Origin: CBDAPI01 sp965214465
Lineage (GTDB): Bacteria; Acidobacteriota; UBA6911; RPQK01; CBDAPI01
Assembly (NCBI GenBank): GCA_965214465.1
Contig: CBDCBX010000021.1
Span: forward strand, 1 to 64,000
DNA: 64,000 nt
Direction of reading: 5' to 3'
The notes under the pieces are model-generated. The model saw only the letters and a program-made list of their open reading frames with translations, was not told the DNA's origin and made no database searches. Shown here piece after piece: positions 54,833-64,000 of this stretch (its first letter is position 1; every line of letters begins with the position of its first letter). The translations under genes and the position numbers were made by a program.

Positions 54833-56926
54833 TCATGGTTGCTTCTCTTGGATCAAAACGTTCCCGTACACATCGATTTCAGCTCGATAGTTCGGATGGA
54901 TCACCACAGTTGAATCAACTTCTTCGAGAATCGCTGGACCCCATATTCTGTTGCCCCATTTCAACTGGTAGCGATCATATACCTTGCAGGGAACGGTTTT
55001 GCCGACTTCGGCAAAGAAAACCGGTCGCTCGTTCTTGATGGCCTCCCCGGCGGCGTTCTTGTTTCCCTTCTCCAGCTGGCGCAGTTTCGGGCGTTTGATT
55101 TTCCCAATCGCAGTCAGCCTGAGTACCACCACTTCCGTCGGTTCCGACTCAGCCGCATAGCCGTAGGCACGTTCGTGCTCTTTGTAGAAACTGGCGTTGA
55201 TGGTCTCGACGTCTCCGGACTTGAGCTCACGATTCGGTATCCCGATCTTCAGCTCGTAGCCCTGACCGATATATCTCATGTCCATGTGATGCAAGAAACT
55301 AACGTCCTCTGCGGCCACATTTTCGGACGCTAAGACCTGCCGGGCTTTACTCTCCAATTCAGAAAAGCAGTCATTGACGTATTTGAAATCGAGCGACTTC
55401 ATGTTCTGGTGATAGGCTTGGACGTAGTCATGTTTGAGATCGCTCACCAGGAGACCGAGAGCAGAGGTAACCCCTGGACTCATGGGAATGAGAAGCCGGG
55501 GAATCTGCAGCTCTCGAGCCAGTGCATTGGCATGCATGGGTCCCGCACCGCCAAAAGCGACCAGGACAAACTCGCGCGGATCAAACCCTCTTTGAACCGA
55601 GATCTTGCGCACCGCCCCAATCATGTTCGCATTCGCGATCTCGACGATTCCGTTGGCGACCTCGAGGACACTTAGCCCCAGCTTGTCGGCCAATCTCTCA
55701 ACGGCAGCTTCGGCCAAGTCCGGGTAGAGTTCCTGTTCGCCGCCGATAAAGTAATCCGCGTTTAACCGTCCCAAGAGCAAATTCGCATCAGTGATACAGG
55801 CATCCTCCTGTCCCTTTCCGTAGCAGGCCGGGCCGGGATCAGCCCCGCCACTTTGAGGTCCGACACGCAGGGCCCCGCCCGGATCAACCCATGCGATGCT
55901 GCCACCGCCCGCACCGATTTCCACCAAATCGACAACCGGCGTTCGCACCGGGTACCCCGATGCGTTGCTTTCAGCCGCAGCCGAACTGCCCACTTCGAAA
56001 TAAGGAGAAATCTTGGGAGCTCCATTTTCCACCAGGCCCAGTTTTGCGGTTGTGCCCCCCATGTCGAAGCTAATGACGTTTCTCATTCCAATCAGACCAC
56101 CGAGATAGCTGGTGGCAATTACACCCGCCGCCGGTCCTGACTCAATCAAGTGCACCGGTTCCCGTTTGGCCAGGTCCGAGGACATGATTCCTCCGGCTGA
56201 AGTCATCAGGTGCAAACCGACGGTAATGCCGATATCAGACAAGCGGGCCTCCAACTCTCCGACATAGCGAGACACAATCGGGATCACCACGGCGTTGATG
56301 GCAGTCGTGCTGGCTCGATAATACTCTCGCATCTCTGGACACAGTCCTGAGGAGATCGATAGGAAAACTGCCGGGATTTCCTCTTGGATAATTTCCCGGA
56401 CCCGTTTCTCATGGACCGGGTTTACATACGAATGAAGAAGACATACCGCAACTGACTCCACTCCCTCGGCTTTGATCTTGCGGGCCACTTCTCTGACCGC
56501 GTCTTCATCCAGCGCATCGATGACCTGGCCCGTATAGTTTAACCGCTCTGGAACGCCAAAACAGAGATTGCGCACGATCAAAGGCCTGGGTTTGTCGCAA
56601 AAGATATCGTACAGCTTGGGGCGAATCTGTCGAGCGATCTCAAGCACATCCCGAAAACCGTCAGTAGCGACCAGGGCCGCCTTGGCCCCCTTCCCTTCTA
56701 TGATGGTGTTGGTAGCGACCGTCGTCCCGTGGACACTGTAGGAGACCTCCGAGGAAGATACTTCTGATTCTCTCAGGGCACGCTCAACAGTACTCATGAA
56801 CCCAACGGAGGGATCCTTTGGGGTGCTGGCCATTTTCACCAATCGCAGTTCCCCAGTGGCCTCATCCATCATCACAAGATCAGTGAATGTTCCTCCGATG
56901 TCCACTCCCAAACGGTAGCTATTCAT
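54833..56926 (-). CDS. hyuA: Hydantoinase/oxoprolinase subunit A (HyuA family)
   Basis: 697 residues. The actin-like ATPase opening DIGGTFTD is at 9-16, followed by HGTTVATNTIIEGKGAK, GFRDVLEIARQIRPKLYD, PERLNYTGQVI and FDMGGTTAKLGLVENG. The C-terminal part (MDMRYIGQGYELKIGIPNREL, then KRPKLRQ) is family-like. HyuA with HyuB forms ATP-dependent hydantoinase or 5-oxoprolinase-type complexes that open cyclic amides. It is the last gene of a minus-strand operon behind hyuB and a serine-hydrolase lipoprotein. The substrate is not predictable from sequence alone. Confidence 0.88.
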   Translation of the reverse strand: MNSYRLGVDIGGTFTDLVMMDEATGELRLVKMASTPKDPSVGFMSTVERALRESEVSSSEVSYSVHGTTVATNTIIEGKGAKAALVATDGFRDVLEIARQIRPKLYDIFCDKPRPLIVRNLCFGVPERLNYTGQVIDALDEDAVREVARKIKAEGVESVAVCLLHSYVNPVHEKRVREIIQEEIPAVFLSISSGLCPEMREYYRASTTAINAVVIPIVSRYVGELEARLSDIGITVGLHLMTSAGGIMSSDLAKREPVHLIESGPAAGVIATSYLGGLIGMRNVISFDMGGTTAKLGLVENGAPKISPYFEVGSSAAAESNASGYPVRTPVVDLVEIGAGGGSIAWVDPGGALRVGPQSGGADPGPACYGKGQEDACITDANLLLGRLNADYFIGGEQELYPDLAEAAVERLADKLGLSVLEVANGIVEIANANMIGAVRKISVQRGFDPREFVLVAFGGAGPMHANALARELQIPRLLIPMSPGVTSALGLLVSDLKHDYVQAYHQNMKSLDFKYVNDCFSELESKARQVLASENVAAEDVSFLHHMDMRYIGQGYELKIGIPNRELKSGDVETINASFYKEHERAYGYAAESEPTEVVVLRLTAIGKIKRPKLRQLEKGNKNAAGEAIKNERPVFFAEVGKTVPCKVYDRYQLKWGNRIWGPAILEEVDSTVVIHPNYRAEIDVYGNVLIQEKQP

Positions 56927-57109
56927 TGGTTCCCGCCTTGCTGTCTGTTCCGATGACTATGTGTGTACAATTCTGATCAGTTTGTTAGAAAGTTTGGAGG
57001 ATGTAAGATTCATCACCACCTGGATCATCAAAACTACCCCTGATTTCAAACCTGTCCGGGTGGCCTGTACTTCCAAAATGAAACCTGAGCGAGAGCACTG
57101 GCTTCAGCC

Positions 57110-58333
57110 CTATTGGGAAGGGATACCGCGGCGCTCAATTGCGGAGTATTGCTCGACAAAAAGGTCAACGGGCAGATCATCGAAATCGATGTCCGATGTC
57201 GTAACCTTCCCCCAGGAAACCATGAGATCCCCGCCTACCCCGGTCATGTGGCTAGCGTTTCCTCCCCCATGGCCACGCAAGAAACTGGTCCCGCTGATCA
57301 AACGCTCGCCTTTCCACACCCCTCTCGTCGCAACCAGGAGGCCGACACGAGCCAAGTCCTTAGCGCTCATCACGACCCAACCGGGTCCGCCGCGGACCAC
57401 GTTGCCGTCAATCTCGTAAGGGGGGTCAAGAAAGAGGCCGTAACCCGGCATCGTGGGGTACCAGCCCGGATCCTCGCGTACCTTTTGCCCGGGCGTCCAG
57501 TCCCACCGGTCGGCCGGGATTCCCATCTTGGAGAACAACCGCTCGTCCATCACCACTTTGAGGTCCTTTTTCCAGAGGGCCGTGAGTGCCTGGGCCAGGC
57601 GCCAATACCCGCCACTGCTGTACACCCAGCCCACACTATCCGGCTCAGCATGAGCGTAGTTGTCATGGTCCGCATCCCCTGTACAATTTGCCCACTCCGG
57701 GAACCCGGTCGGGCCCAGCGATCTCGCCGTGAAAGCAACCCTGTCGTAGTCGTTACAAGCCTTCCAGGATTCCCCGTTGGTGATGGGAAATCCCCCCACA
57801 TGGTTGGCCAGATGCGAGAAAGTGAGAGAGTTGTGGTGGCCCTGATTCAAGTACTTGTGCGGGTGATTGAGTTGACCCTCCCCGGTCCAGACGTCTTTGA
57901 TCAAATCATCGGCGCTTCCGATCAGGCCGTCCTCAATTGCGAGCTGTAGACAGGCCAGTGTAAAGGACTTTCCAAGAGAGGCCGTCTGAAACTTAAACTC
58001 GGGGTCACCAAAGGTCTGCAACAAGTATCCGCCGCGGGCGATGGCGACACCCCAGTTGCTGCCACTGTGATCCTCCCCCTTCCGAGTGGTACCCCTTGCT
58101 CGAGAAGATCGGTAAAAAGAATCCCCCTTCACCTTCTCCTTCGTGCTAGACACCCAGGTGTTCCATGCCTCTAGATCATTGATCCCCGCTTCTTCGGGTG
58201 TGATCGTCTGCCACGCTTTGTCCGGATACACTACCCACTCGGGAATGCCTTCCCTGACGACCTTCTGCTCACTTCCGCAACCGGTCAAGACCAGTGCAGC
58301 CTGCAGGGTGAGAACGTAATGTAATTTCATCAT
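57110..58333 (-). CDS. Beta-lactamase-fold serine hydrolase lipoprotein, paralogue 3
   Basis: 407 residues. A signal peptide with lipobox LVLTGC (Cys19) makes it a lipoprotein. SxxK is TASLGKSF with Ser119 and Lys122; VYSSGGYWRLAQAL carries the YxN equivalent. The start overlaps the hyuB stop by four bases (ATGATGA), so it is translationally coupled to hyuB and lies between hyuB and hyuA. The coupling suggests a linked function, for example release of a cyclic amide or lactam outside the inner membrane for HyuAB to open, but this is inference. It is a close relative of paralogue 1. Confidence 0.83.
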   Translation of the reverse strand: MMKLHYVLTLQAALVLTGCGSEQKVVREGIPEWVVYPDKAWQTITPEEAGINDLEAWNTWVSSTKEKVKGDSFYRSSRARGTTRKGEDHSGSNWGVAIARGGYLLQTFGDPEFKFQTASLGKSFTLACLQLAIEDGLIGSADDLIKDVWTGEGQLNHPHKYLNQGHHNSLTFSHLANHVGGFPITNGESWKACNDYDRVAFTARSLGPTGFPEWANCTGDADHDNYAHAEPDSVGWVYSSGGYWRLAQALTALWKKDLKVVMDERLFSKMGIPADRWDWTPGQKVREDPGWYPTMPGYGLFLDPPYEIDGNVVRGGPGWVVMSAKDLARVGLLVATRGVWKGERLISGTSFLRGHGGGNASHMTGVGGDLMVSWGKVTTSDIDFDDLPVDLFVEQYSAIERRGIPSQ

Positions 58334-60096
58334 TTCGCCAGCTCCTCCCGTAACTCCCGGGTGGCCTGGGAGTTTACTTCTCTGGCTGCCAAATCGATGA
58401 CCACGCCGTAGGCGTCGCGGGCGCGCTGCCTCGACACCTTGCCCTGAATCACATCTTGCAGCACCAGCTCGGGGTCCCGCTCCAGGGGTGGTCCGTAGCC
58501 TCCCCCTCCCGGTGTGCGGTAACTGATCACGGAGTCGGGCTCCAGGTGCAGTGTGACCTTGGAAGGGAGCTCCCGCGCTTCTGTGTCAGGATTGAGAATG
58601 TATTTCGATCTGGCCGCGGCCTCTCCTCCGAACAGCCCCCAGAGTGAGAGTTTCCGATGGTCGGAGAAGACCGTCAGGGTGGCTTCGTGACCGGGAAACT
58701 TCCAGTCTCTCCTCAAACCCAATCCTCCTCGGTAGCGCCCGGCTCCTTCCGAATCCGGAATCAACTCATAACGTGTAATCATGAAGGGCAAGTTGTTTTC
58801 GGTCTCCTCAATCGCCGAGTTCTCCGTATTCTGGATGTGGGACTGCACGGCATCCATTCCGTCCTTGGTCGGAAGGCCCCCCCAGCCACCTCCCATGGTC
58901 TCGATGAAGGTGTAGTACTCTCCGGTTCTCGGATCAATCCCCCCACAGGCCATGTGGCAGTTGATGCTCTTGGTAGGGGCCATGACCTTGTCCGGCATCC
59001 CCTCTGAGAAGGCCCGAAAACTCAGGCAAACAAGCCGCATGGCTACTTCCCAGCCACCGACTACACCCACCGGCGGACTACAATTCACAACGGTCCCTGC
59101 AGGCGCTTTGACGTCGATGAGTCGATAGAAGCCCTCGTTGGTGGGGATATTGGAATCGATCAGACACTTGACGACATAGGCCAGAGGCGAATACGTCTGG
59201 GTCAGGGTGGCATTCATGGGGGAGCTTCGCTGAGCATCCGATCCGGTGAGGTCGAAAGAGACTCGTCCCCCCTTGATCTCGGCCTTCAGGACCAGTCGAA
59301 TCGGGCGATCCGACACCCCGTCATCGTCCAGGTAGTTTTCCGCCTCATACACTCCATCCGGCAGTTTCGAGATCTCGGCATGGGCCCAGCGCTCGGTGTA
59401 ATCGATCAGCTCATCGACGAAGAGTTCCACCGACTCCTCGCCGAACTTGGCGATGATTTCCGCCATCCGTTTCTGACCCAGCAACGCGGCGGCAATCTGG
59501 GCCCGGAAATCACCGGCGGTCTGCCGCGGAGACCGGATGTTGGCCAGTATGAGATCGAAAACGTCTTCGACGATCTTGCCCTCGGAAACCAGCCGGGTGG
59601 GAGGAATAATGATGCCTTCTTGATAGACTTCGGTGGAAATGCAATAGCCGCCGGGCGCGTAGCCGCCGATGTCGACGTGGTGCGCAATCGTGGCCGCGTA
59701 CCCCTGCAGCTTCTCGCCGCTGAAAAAGGGAGCCGTGATCGACACATCGTTCAGGTGAACTCCGCCCAGGTAGGGATGGTTCATGACCAGTGCGTCGCCC
59801 GGTCGGAGCTTCTCGATGCCGTACTGACGTACTGTATTGGGAATCATTCTGGACATGGACGCCAGGTGCACAGGTTGTGAAAAGGACTGAGCGATGACCC
59901 GGAGCTTCGAGTCAAACAGAGCGCATGAGAAGTCCGCCCGCGTTTTGATGTTGGTCGAGTAAGACGCCTTTCTGAGGGCAGCTCCCATCTCGTCAGCGGC
60001 GGCTTCGAAGCCACTGCGCATCACTTCAAAGCGGATGGGGTCCATCTTCAAAGCCGCGGCTGTCTTCTCAATCTCCTCAAGTTCGATCTTGCTCAT
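58330..60096 (-). CDS. hyuB: Hydantoinase/oxoprolinase subunit B (HyuB family)
   Basis: 588 residues. Typical HyuB segments: DPIRFEVMRSGFEAAADEMGAALRKAS, RADFSCALFDSKLRVIAQS, GDALVMNHPYLGGVHLNDV, GYAATIAHHVDIGGYAPGGY with the metal-binding His-Asp set, and the Gly-rich C-terminal region GAGRYRGGLGLRRDW and TPGGGGYGPP. It forms the hydrolase partner of HyuA. First in the operon; a ribosome-binding-like GGAAAGAC precedes its start at 60096. The separation of hyuB and hyuA by a hydrolase gene is not the usual layout. Confidence 0.88.
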   Translation of the reverse strand: MSKIELEEIEKTAAALKMDPIRFEVMRSGFEAAADEMGAALRKASYSTNIKTRADFSCALFDSKLRVIAQSFSQPVHLASMSRMIPNTVRQYGIEKLRPGDALVMNHPYLGGVHLNDVSITAPFFSGEKLQGYAATIAHHVDIGGYAPGGYCISTEVYQEGIIIPPTRLVSEGKIVEDVFDLILANIRSPRQTAGDFRAQIAAALLGQKRMAEIIAKFGEESVELFVDELIDYTERWAHAEISKLPDGVYEAENYLDDDGVSDRPIRLVLKAEIKGGRVSFDLTGSDAQRSSPMNATLTQTYSPLAYVVKCLIDSNIPTNEGFYRLIDVKAPAGTVVNCSPPVGVVGGWEVAMRLVCLSFRAFSEGMPDKVMAPTKSINCHMACGGIDPRTGEYYTFIETMGGGWGGLPTKDGMDAVQSHIQNTENSAIEETENNLPFMITRYELIPDSEGAGRYRGGLGLRRDWKFPGHEATLTVFSDHRKLSLWGLFGGEAAARSKYILNPDTEARELPSKVTLHLEPDSVISYRTPGGGGYGPPLERDPELVLQDVIQGKVSRQRARDAYGVVIDLAAREVNSQATRELREELAK

Positions 60097-60236
60097 GGCC
60101 GTCTTTCCTCGATCACAATGTTCCCAAGAACCCTATCCGTGAACCCTGCGAAATTCTACCTGTCGCGGATCAGACATACAGCTCATTTGAAGTTTGAAGG
60201 TAGACTCTCTGATCGACTTCTAGTATCCTACAGTTC

Positions 60237-60306
60237 CTTTCAGGAAATGGCAAAACAGTACTTTCAGGAAATGGCAAAACAGTACTTTCAGGAAATGGCA
60301 AAACAG
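60237..60306 (+). repeat. Three 24-bp tandem repeats in the leader of the TonB receptor
   Basis: The unit CTTTCAGGAAATGGCAAAAC (plus AGTA) occurs at 60237-60260, 60261-60284 and, without its last two bases, 60285-60306. Units are identical. The array ends 20 bases before the TonB-receptor start at 60327. Each unit has AGGA followed by ATG and the array also encodes FQEMAKQY three times in one frame. Confidence 0.85.
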
Positions 60307-60326
60307 CTAAGTCTCAGGAGGTTCAA

Positions 60327-63300
60327 ATGCTGTCCCGATATGTTTTTGGTTTAATCGTCGGATTCGTATGTTTTTCGGTCGGACTTTCCACGGCTGCGGC
60401 ACAGGGAACCACTGCCGGTCTGGTGGGGACGGTTTACGATCCCAGCCTGGCCATCGTTCCCGGAGTGGATGTCACGGCCACGCATGTGGACACGGGCACC
60501 TCTCGGATGGCGGTGAGCAATGAGGCTGGACGCTACACACTCCGAAATTTGCCCATCGGACGGTATCTTGTCACGGCCGAACTGCCAGGCTTCAAAAAAG
60601 CAGAGGTTACGGACATTATCCTGCTTCTCGATCAGACGGCTCAAGTCGATCTTCATCTTGAAACGGGAGAGATCAGCGAAATTGTGACGGTCGAGGGGTC
60701 CGCCCAGGTCTTGCTGAACAAGACCACCTCCGACGTCGGAGAGGTCATCCAAAACAAGCGCATCGTGGAGCTTCCTTTGAACCAGAGGGAATTCCTGCAA
60801 CTGGCGCGGTTGGCTCCCGGAGTGATTCAGTCGGCGCCTGGATCCGTTGAAGAACGCGACGTGGGGCCATGGGGCGCCATCCAATCGTCGGGACTCAGGA
60901 CCATGTACACGACCACCTTGATTCACGGTCTGTCGAACAATGATCCGCAAAACAACATGTTAGCCGCGCGGCCTTCCGTAGATGCCATTCAAGAGTTCAA
61001 AATTCAGACCAGCAACTTTTCTGCGGAAACTGCCAGCAGGGGAGGAGCCGTTGTCAGTATCGCTATCAAGTCGGGAACCAACCGGTTCCACGGCTCCCTT
61101 TTCGCATTTAATCGCAACGGCGCTACCGCCGCGAGGAATTTCTTTGAGCCCGACGATTCCCCCAACTTAAACCAGAACCAGTTTGGCGGAACCATTGGCG
61201 GTCCCATCATCAAGGACAAGACCTTTTTCTTTTTTGCCGTTGAAAGACGGACCATCCGCAGGCCCTCGCCTGTGATCGGTGTGGTGCCGACATTGGAGCA
61301 GCGCCAGGGGGTCTTCGATCCCGACCGTTTTGGCTTGATTTACGATCCCCTCACCTGGGATCCCGAAACCTTGACGCGGCAGCCGTTTCCCAACAACACC
61401 ATACCTTCGAACCGGATCAGTTCCATTTCCCAGGATATTCTCGGATTGGTACATTTGCCTAACAGCGCTGACCCATTACGGAATTACCAGGCAGGCGTCA
61501 CCAACACCGATGACATGACCCAGTACAACGTACGCGTGGATCACAACTTCGGAGACCGCGCCACTTTAATGTTTAGTTTCAGTGTAAATAATATAGACCG
61601 GTTGTTTTTGGGCACCCTCCCCCCGTTTATAAGGGGTGGGACCGGTATCGGGGTTGGGGGGATCCAATTCGCTGATCGCCATCGGCAGTACAGTGGCGCT
61701 TATACCCATATCCTTTCCCCCGTCATGACGAACGAGTTTCGATTCGGAGCGATCCGATTCTCGTACAATCGGACCGGACAAAACAACGGGAGGACCCCCA
61801 CCTTTGAAAATGAGTGGGGTATCCCGGGTACAGAAACACGCACCGATTTTGTGGATTTTCCGGCGTTCAGGGTCACAGGGTACGACTTTCCCTCCGAACG
61901 TACCCAGAGCGTCTACAGGAACACGATATTCCAGGCAGGAGATCACTTCTCTTGGGTAAAGGGAGACCACAGCTTCAAGGTGGGGATTGAGCTGCATCAG
62001 ATCAACAGTAATTTTCAACAGTGTGCCTGTGCCGGCGATTATCGGTTTAGCGGGATCTATACCTCAGCTGGCCAAGCTGCACCCGAGGGCGATGCCTTCG
62101 CCCAATTCTTGCTGGGCAACCAGGGGGTTTCCGGCGGTAGTGGTATGAGCAGATGGGAGATTATCGATCAAGGCTATCTGTACGGGCATCAGGTTGGACT
62201 GTACTTTCAGGATGATTGGCGGGTCAATGACAAACTCACCTTGAATCTAGGCCTGCGCTACGATTACGCCAAGCCTATGAAAGACAAGAACGATCATATT
62301 TCGAACTGGGACCCAACTGATGGGTTCACGGTCTTTCCGGAAGGTTATGTGCCCGAGGAATGTGATCCCATCACAGGGGAGTGTGTGCCTTTTGATTCGC
62401 CATTTCCTTTCAAATTTAGTCCATACGGGCGCAACATTTACCAGGGCGACAGGATGAACCTTGGTCCTCGCTTGGGTTTCGCTTATCAGATGTCACCCGA
62501 TCTGGTCCTTCGAGGCGCCTACGGGATTTTCCACGCGGCACAGATGGTGACACGCCATGAAGTTTTAGCCAACTTCAACCCTCCCTTCCTGTTCTTTCCC
62601 ACCATCATCACCGACCCGGATGTCCCCAATTCCAGTTTTGAGCAGGGTTTTGCGGGGCCAGACCTGAACCGAAGTGCTTTCGCTTTTGGCTGGGCGCCGA
62701 AGCCCTTCCGCGATCTGCATAATCCTTATGCCCAGATGTGGAACGTGGGCCTGCAAGTTGGGCTGAGTTCGGACCTGATGTTGGATCTGGCCTACGTCGG
62801 TTCGAAAGGAACACATGCTACTGCAAGGAAGCAGTTAAACATCCCAGACCCAGGCCCAGGAGCCATACAACCCCGGCGGCCCTTTCCAGACTCAGGAAGG
62901 CAGTTCCTTTTCACCGATGAATTGAACTCGACTTACAATTCTGTCCAAGTCAAACTGAACAAGCGATACACGGAAGGACTGGCTTTTAATATGGCCTATA
63001 CCTGGAGTAAATCCATCGATAATAACTCGGGGGATGGCGGATTTGCGACCGATAGTGGCAACGTGATCGAAAACTCCTTTCGAATCCACGAATCTACCAG
63101 AGGGAGGTCGGCCTTTGACTTGCCGCACCGATTCGTCCTCAATTACATCTGGGAGCTGCCTGGTCCAGAGACAGGGGCGATTCGCCATCTTGCCGGAGGA
63201 TGGCAGACGACGGGGATTTGGTCGATGCAAAGCGGCTGGCCCTTTACGCCGAGTACAAGCAGCCGGACCAACAATAATGAAGGAGGTCGTCCTGACCGCA

Positions 63301-63632
63301 TCTGTGATGGCGGACTCAGTAATCCAACTGCGGACCGATGGTTCGATGTGGGCTGTTTCACGACCCCGGAAATCTACACCTACGGCAACTCGGGCAGAAC
63401 CATTTTGCGCGCAGACAACGTGTATAATTTTGATCTTGGGTTATTCAAGAACTTTCCTATTGTGGCGCTGGGAGAGCAGGCGAGCCTTCAGTTTCGAGCT
63501 GAATTCTTCAACTTATTCAACCATGCCAACTTCGGTGCTCCCCAACGCAATATACGTAGTGGAAGCGCAGGCGCTGTTACCACGGCCGCTTTCGGGCGTG
63601 AGATTCAGTTTGGCCTGAAACTCATCTTCTGA
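60327..63632 (+). CDS. Oar-like TonB-dependent receptor with carboxypeptidase-regulatory-like domain
   Basis: 1101 residues. ATG 60327 has AGGAGG seven bases upstream. A signal peptide (GLIVGFVCFSVGLSTAAAQ) is followed by a CarboxypepD_reg-like beta-sandwich at about 28-110 (GLVGTVYDPSLAIVPGVDVTATH, GRYTLRNLPIGRYLVTA). Next come a TonB plug domain (about 120-230, ending IQEFKIQTSNFSAETASRGG) and a long 22-strand-type barrel. The protein ends FGREIQFGLKLIF, with a terminal Phe as in outer-membrane barrels. Such receptors import oligosaccharides or large ligands via TonB/ExbBD and are abundant in Acidobacteriota. It is monocistronic, with a repeat-containing leader upstream and a hairpin terminator downstream. 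Confidence 0.9.
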   Translation: MLSRYVFGLIVGFVCFSVGLSTAAAQGTTAGLVGTVYDPSLAIVPGVDVTATHVDTGTSRMAVSNEAGRYTLRNLPIGRYLVTAELPGFKKAEVTDIILLLDQTAQVDLHLETGEISEIVTVEGSAQVLLNKTTSDVGEVIQNKRIVELPLNQREFLQLARLAPGVIQSAPGSVEERDVGPWGAIQSSGLRTMYTTTLIHGLSNNDPQNNMLAARPSVDAIQEFKIQTSNFSAETASRGGAVVSIAIKSGTNRFHGSLFAFNRNGATAARNFFEPDDSPNLNQNQFGGTIGGPIIKDKTFFFFAVERRTIRRPSPVIGVVPTLEQRQGVFDPDRFGLIYDPLTWDPETLTRQPFPNNTIPSNRISSISQDILGLVHLPNSADPLRNYQAGVTNTDDMTQYNVRVDHNFGDRATLMFSFSVNNIDRLFLGTLPPFIRGGTGIGVGGIQFADRHRQYSGAYTHILSPVMTNEFRFGAIRFSYNRTGQNNGRTPTFENEWGIPGTETRTDFVDFPAFRVTGYDFPSERTQSVYRNTIFQAGDHFSWVKGDHSFKVGIELHQINSNFQQCACAGDYRFSGIYTSAGQAAPEGDAFAQFLLGNQGVSGGSGMSRWEIIDQGYLYGHQVGLYFQDDWRVNDKLTLNLGLRYDYAKPMKDKNDHISNWDPTDGFTVFPEGYVPEECDPITGECVPFDSPFPFKFSPYGRNIYQGDRMNLGPRLGFAYQMSPDLVLRGAYGIFHAAQMVTRHEVLANFNPPFLFFPTIITDPDVPNSSFEQGFAGPDLNRSAFAFGWAPKPFRDLHNPYAQMWNVGLQVGLSSDLMLDLAYVGSKGTHATARKQLNIPDPGPGAIQPRRPFPDSGRQFLFTDELNSTYNSVQVKLNKRYTEGLAFNMAYTWSKSIDNNSGDGGFATDSGNVIENSFRIHESTRGRSAFDLPHRFVLNYIWELPGPETGAIRHLAGGWQTTGIWSMQSGWPFTPSTSSRTNNNEGGRPDRICDGGLSNPTADRWFDVGCFTTPEIYTYGNSGRTILRADNVYNFDLGLFKNFPIVALGEQASLQFRAEFFNLFNHANFGAPQRNIRSGSAGAVTTAAFGREIQFGLKLIF

Positions 63633-63654
63633 GAGTTTTCCCCACTTCTTGTTT

Positions 63655-63689
63655 CCTCCCGGAACTCAACGGCTATGAGTTCCGGGAGG
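63655..63689 (+). terminator. Strong hairpin terminator after the TonB receptor
   Basis: A 14-bp perfect stem, CCTCCCGGAACTCA paired with TGAGTTCCGGGAGG, with a seven-base loop ACGGCTA, lies 22 bases after the receptor stop. It is followed by CTATTT, a weak T-tract, so it may terminate or protect the mRNA. Confidence 0.7.
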
Positions 63690-63795
63690 TCTATTTCCCC
63701 CCTGCCAACCAAGCTCAGCTTTGACACCGGTCACTCGACAATGAGAACGTAGAGTTGTGAGTTTCCGAAATTGCGTTCAACCAGAGACTTACGTT

Positions 63796-64000
63796 TTGCG
63801 GCGCAGTCGACGTTTCAGCCGAATCGCATCGAGGCTTCTCCTGGGGATGGTCTTTTTCGTCCTCTCCTTGACCGCGCTGGCCCAGAAAGACGAAAAGAAG
63901 CTCGATCGGCTGCAAAAGGAAGAGGAGCTGGATTACTTCAAGAAGTGGTTGAAGGAAGACGCAGTTTACATCATTACGCCGGAAGAAAACGCGGTCCTCA
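63796..64000 (+). CDS. GWxTD-domain-like protein, N-terminus (runs off window)
   Basis: A TTG at 63796 starts a frame open to the window end. The first 68 residues have a signal peptide (RRSRRFSRIASRLL, then MVFFVLSLTALAQ) and then KDEKKLDRLQKEEELDYF, followed by KKWLKEDAVYIITPEEN. That order (charged linker, then YxxWLxEDVxYIIxPEE) is the start of GWxTD-domain proteins, which are common in Acidobacteriota. The start codon is inferred; the rest is outside the window. Confidence 0.7.
   Translation, partial: MRRSRRFSRIASRLLLGMVFFVLSLTALAQKDEKKLDRLQKEEELDYFKKWLKEDAVYIITPEENAVL

Noticed and set aside
60237..60306. CRISPR-like array
   Set aside because: The three units are directly adjacent, with no spacers, and no cas genes are seen.

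Overview
The window looks like an Acidobacteriota-type chromosome, moderately high in G+C. The markers are a large Oar-like TonB-dependent receptor with a carboxypeptidase-regulatory domain, a GWxTD-type lead-in at the right edge, a VWFA-related remnant, three FG-GAP/ASPIC-UnbV (CRTAC1) proteins, and DUF1501, DUF1549/DUF1553 and PVC-type haem proteins shared with Planctomycetota. This placement is inferred from family content only. No rRNA, tRNA or CRISPR array was seen.

The left arm, about 1-10.5 kb, is a zone of insertion and decay. It holds an IS3 right half whose transposase reads into an unrelated membrane protein, a folK-like gene, a truncated DDE transposase, and an IS200/IS605 element with good terminal hairpins but a broken transposase. 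It also holds an internally deleted CocE-type hydrolase, a DUF1080 lipoprotein, a headless secreted protein, a VWFA tail and a frameshifted hyuA start. A 63-bp direct repeat (4179-4241 and 7041-7103) sits exactly at two gene breakpoints.

From 10.6 to 35.9 kb there is a metabolic stretch. A KARI-like gene (ilvC family, catalytic His replaced by Ser) is followed by a lipoyl E2 and a fused alpha-beta E1 of a 2-oxoacid dehydrogenase. Then come a parvulin-TPR-ASPIC protein, a TPR protein, a second ASPIC protein, a propionyl-CoA-synthetase-like enzyme, an APH-fold kinase, a class III PLP enzyme, an SDR and a serine-hydrolase lipoprotein. A three-gene glutamate-synthase-like set (mgsABC/glxBCD type) is followed by a second, differently altered KARI-like gene, an aspartoacylase-family deacylase and a RidA protein. 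Between mgsC and the second KARI-like gene is a fossil of the E2 lipoyl start, differing from the intact gene only at synonymous sites within the codons. This suggests that KARI-like and E2 genes have been linked more than once.

From 36 to 49 kb lie a PhyH-type oxygenase, an SSS transporter, an enolase-superfamily enzyme, a PVC-type haem/HEAT protein, a GSA-like class III enzyme and the DUF1501-DUF1549/1553 pair, a likely (sugar-)acid or polyol uptake and oxidation region. A second serine-hydrolase lipoprotein follows.

From 50 to 64 kb, an intact IS1380-family element with matching terminal repeats and a CTAA target duplication has landed in the last codons of a 2-hydroxyacid-dehydrogenase remnant. 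Next come a third TPR-ASPIC protein and a minus-strand operon hyuB-serine hydrolase-hyuA. A TonB receptor preceded by three 24-bp tandem repeats and followed by a strong hairpin terminator leads to the start of a GWxTD-type protein running off the window.
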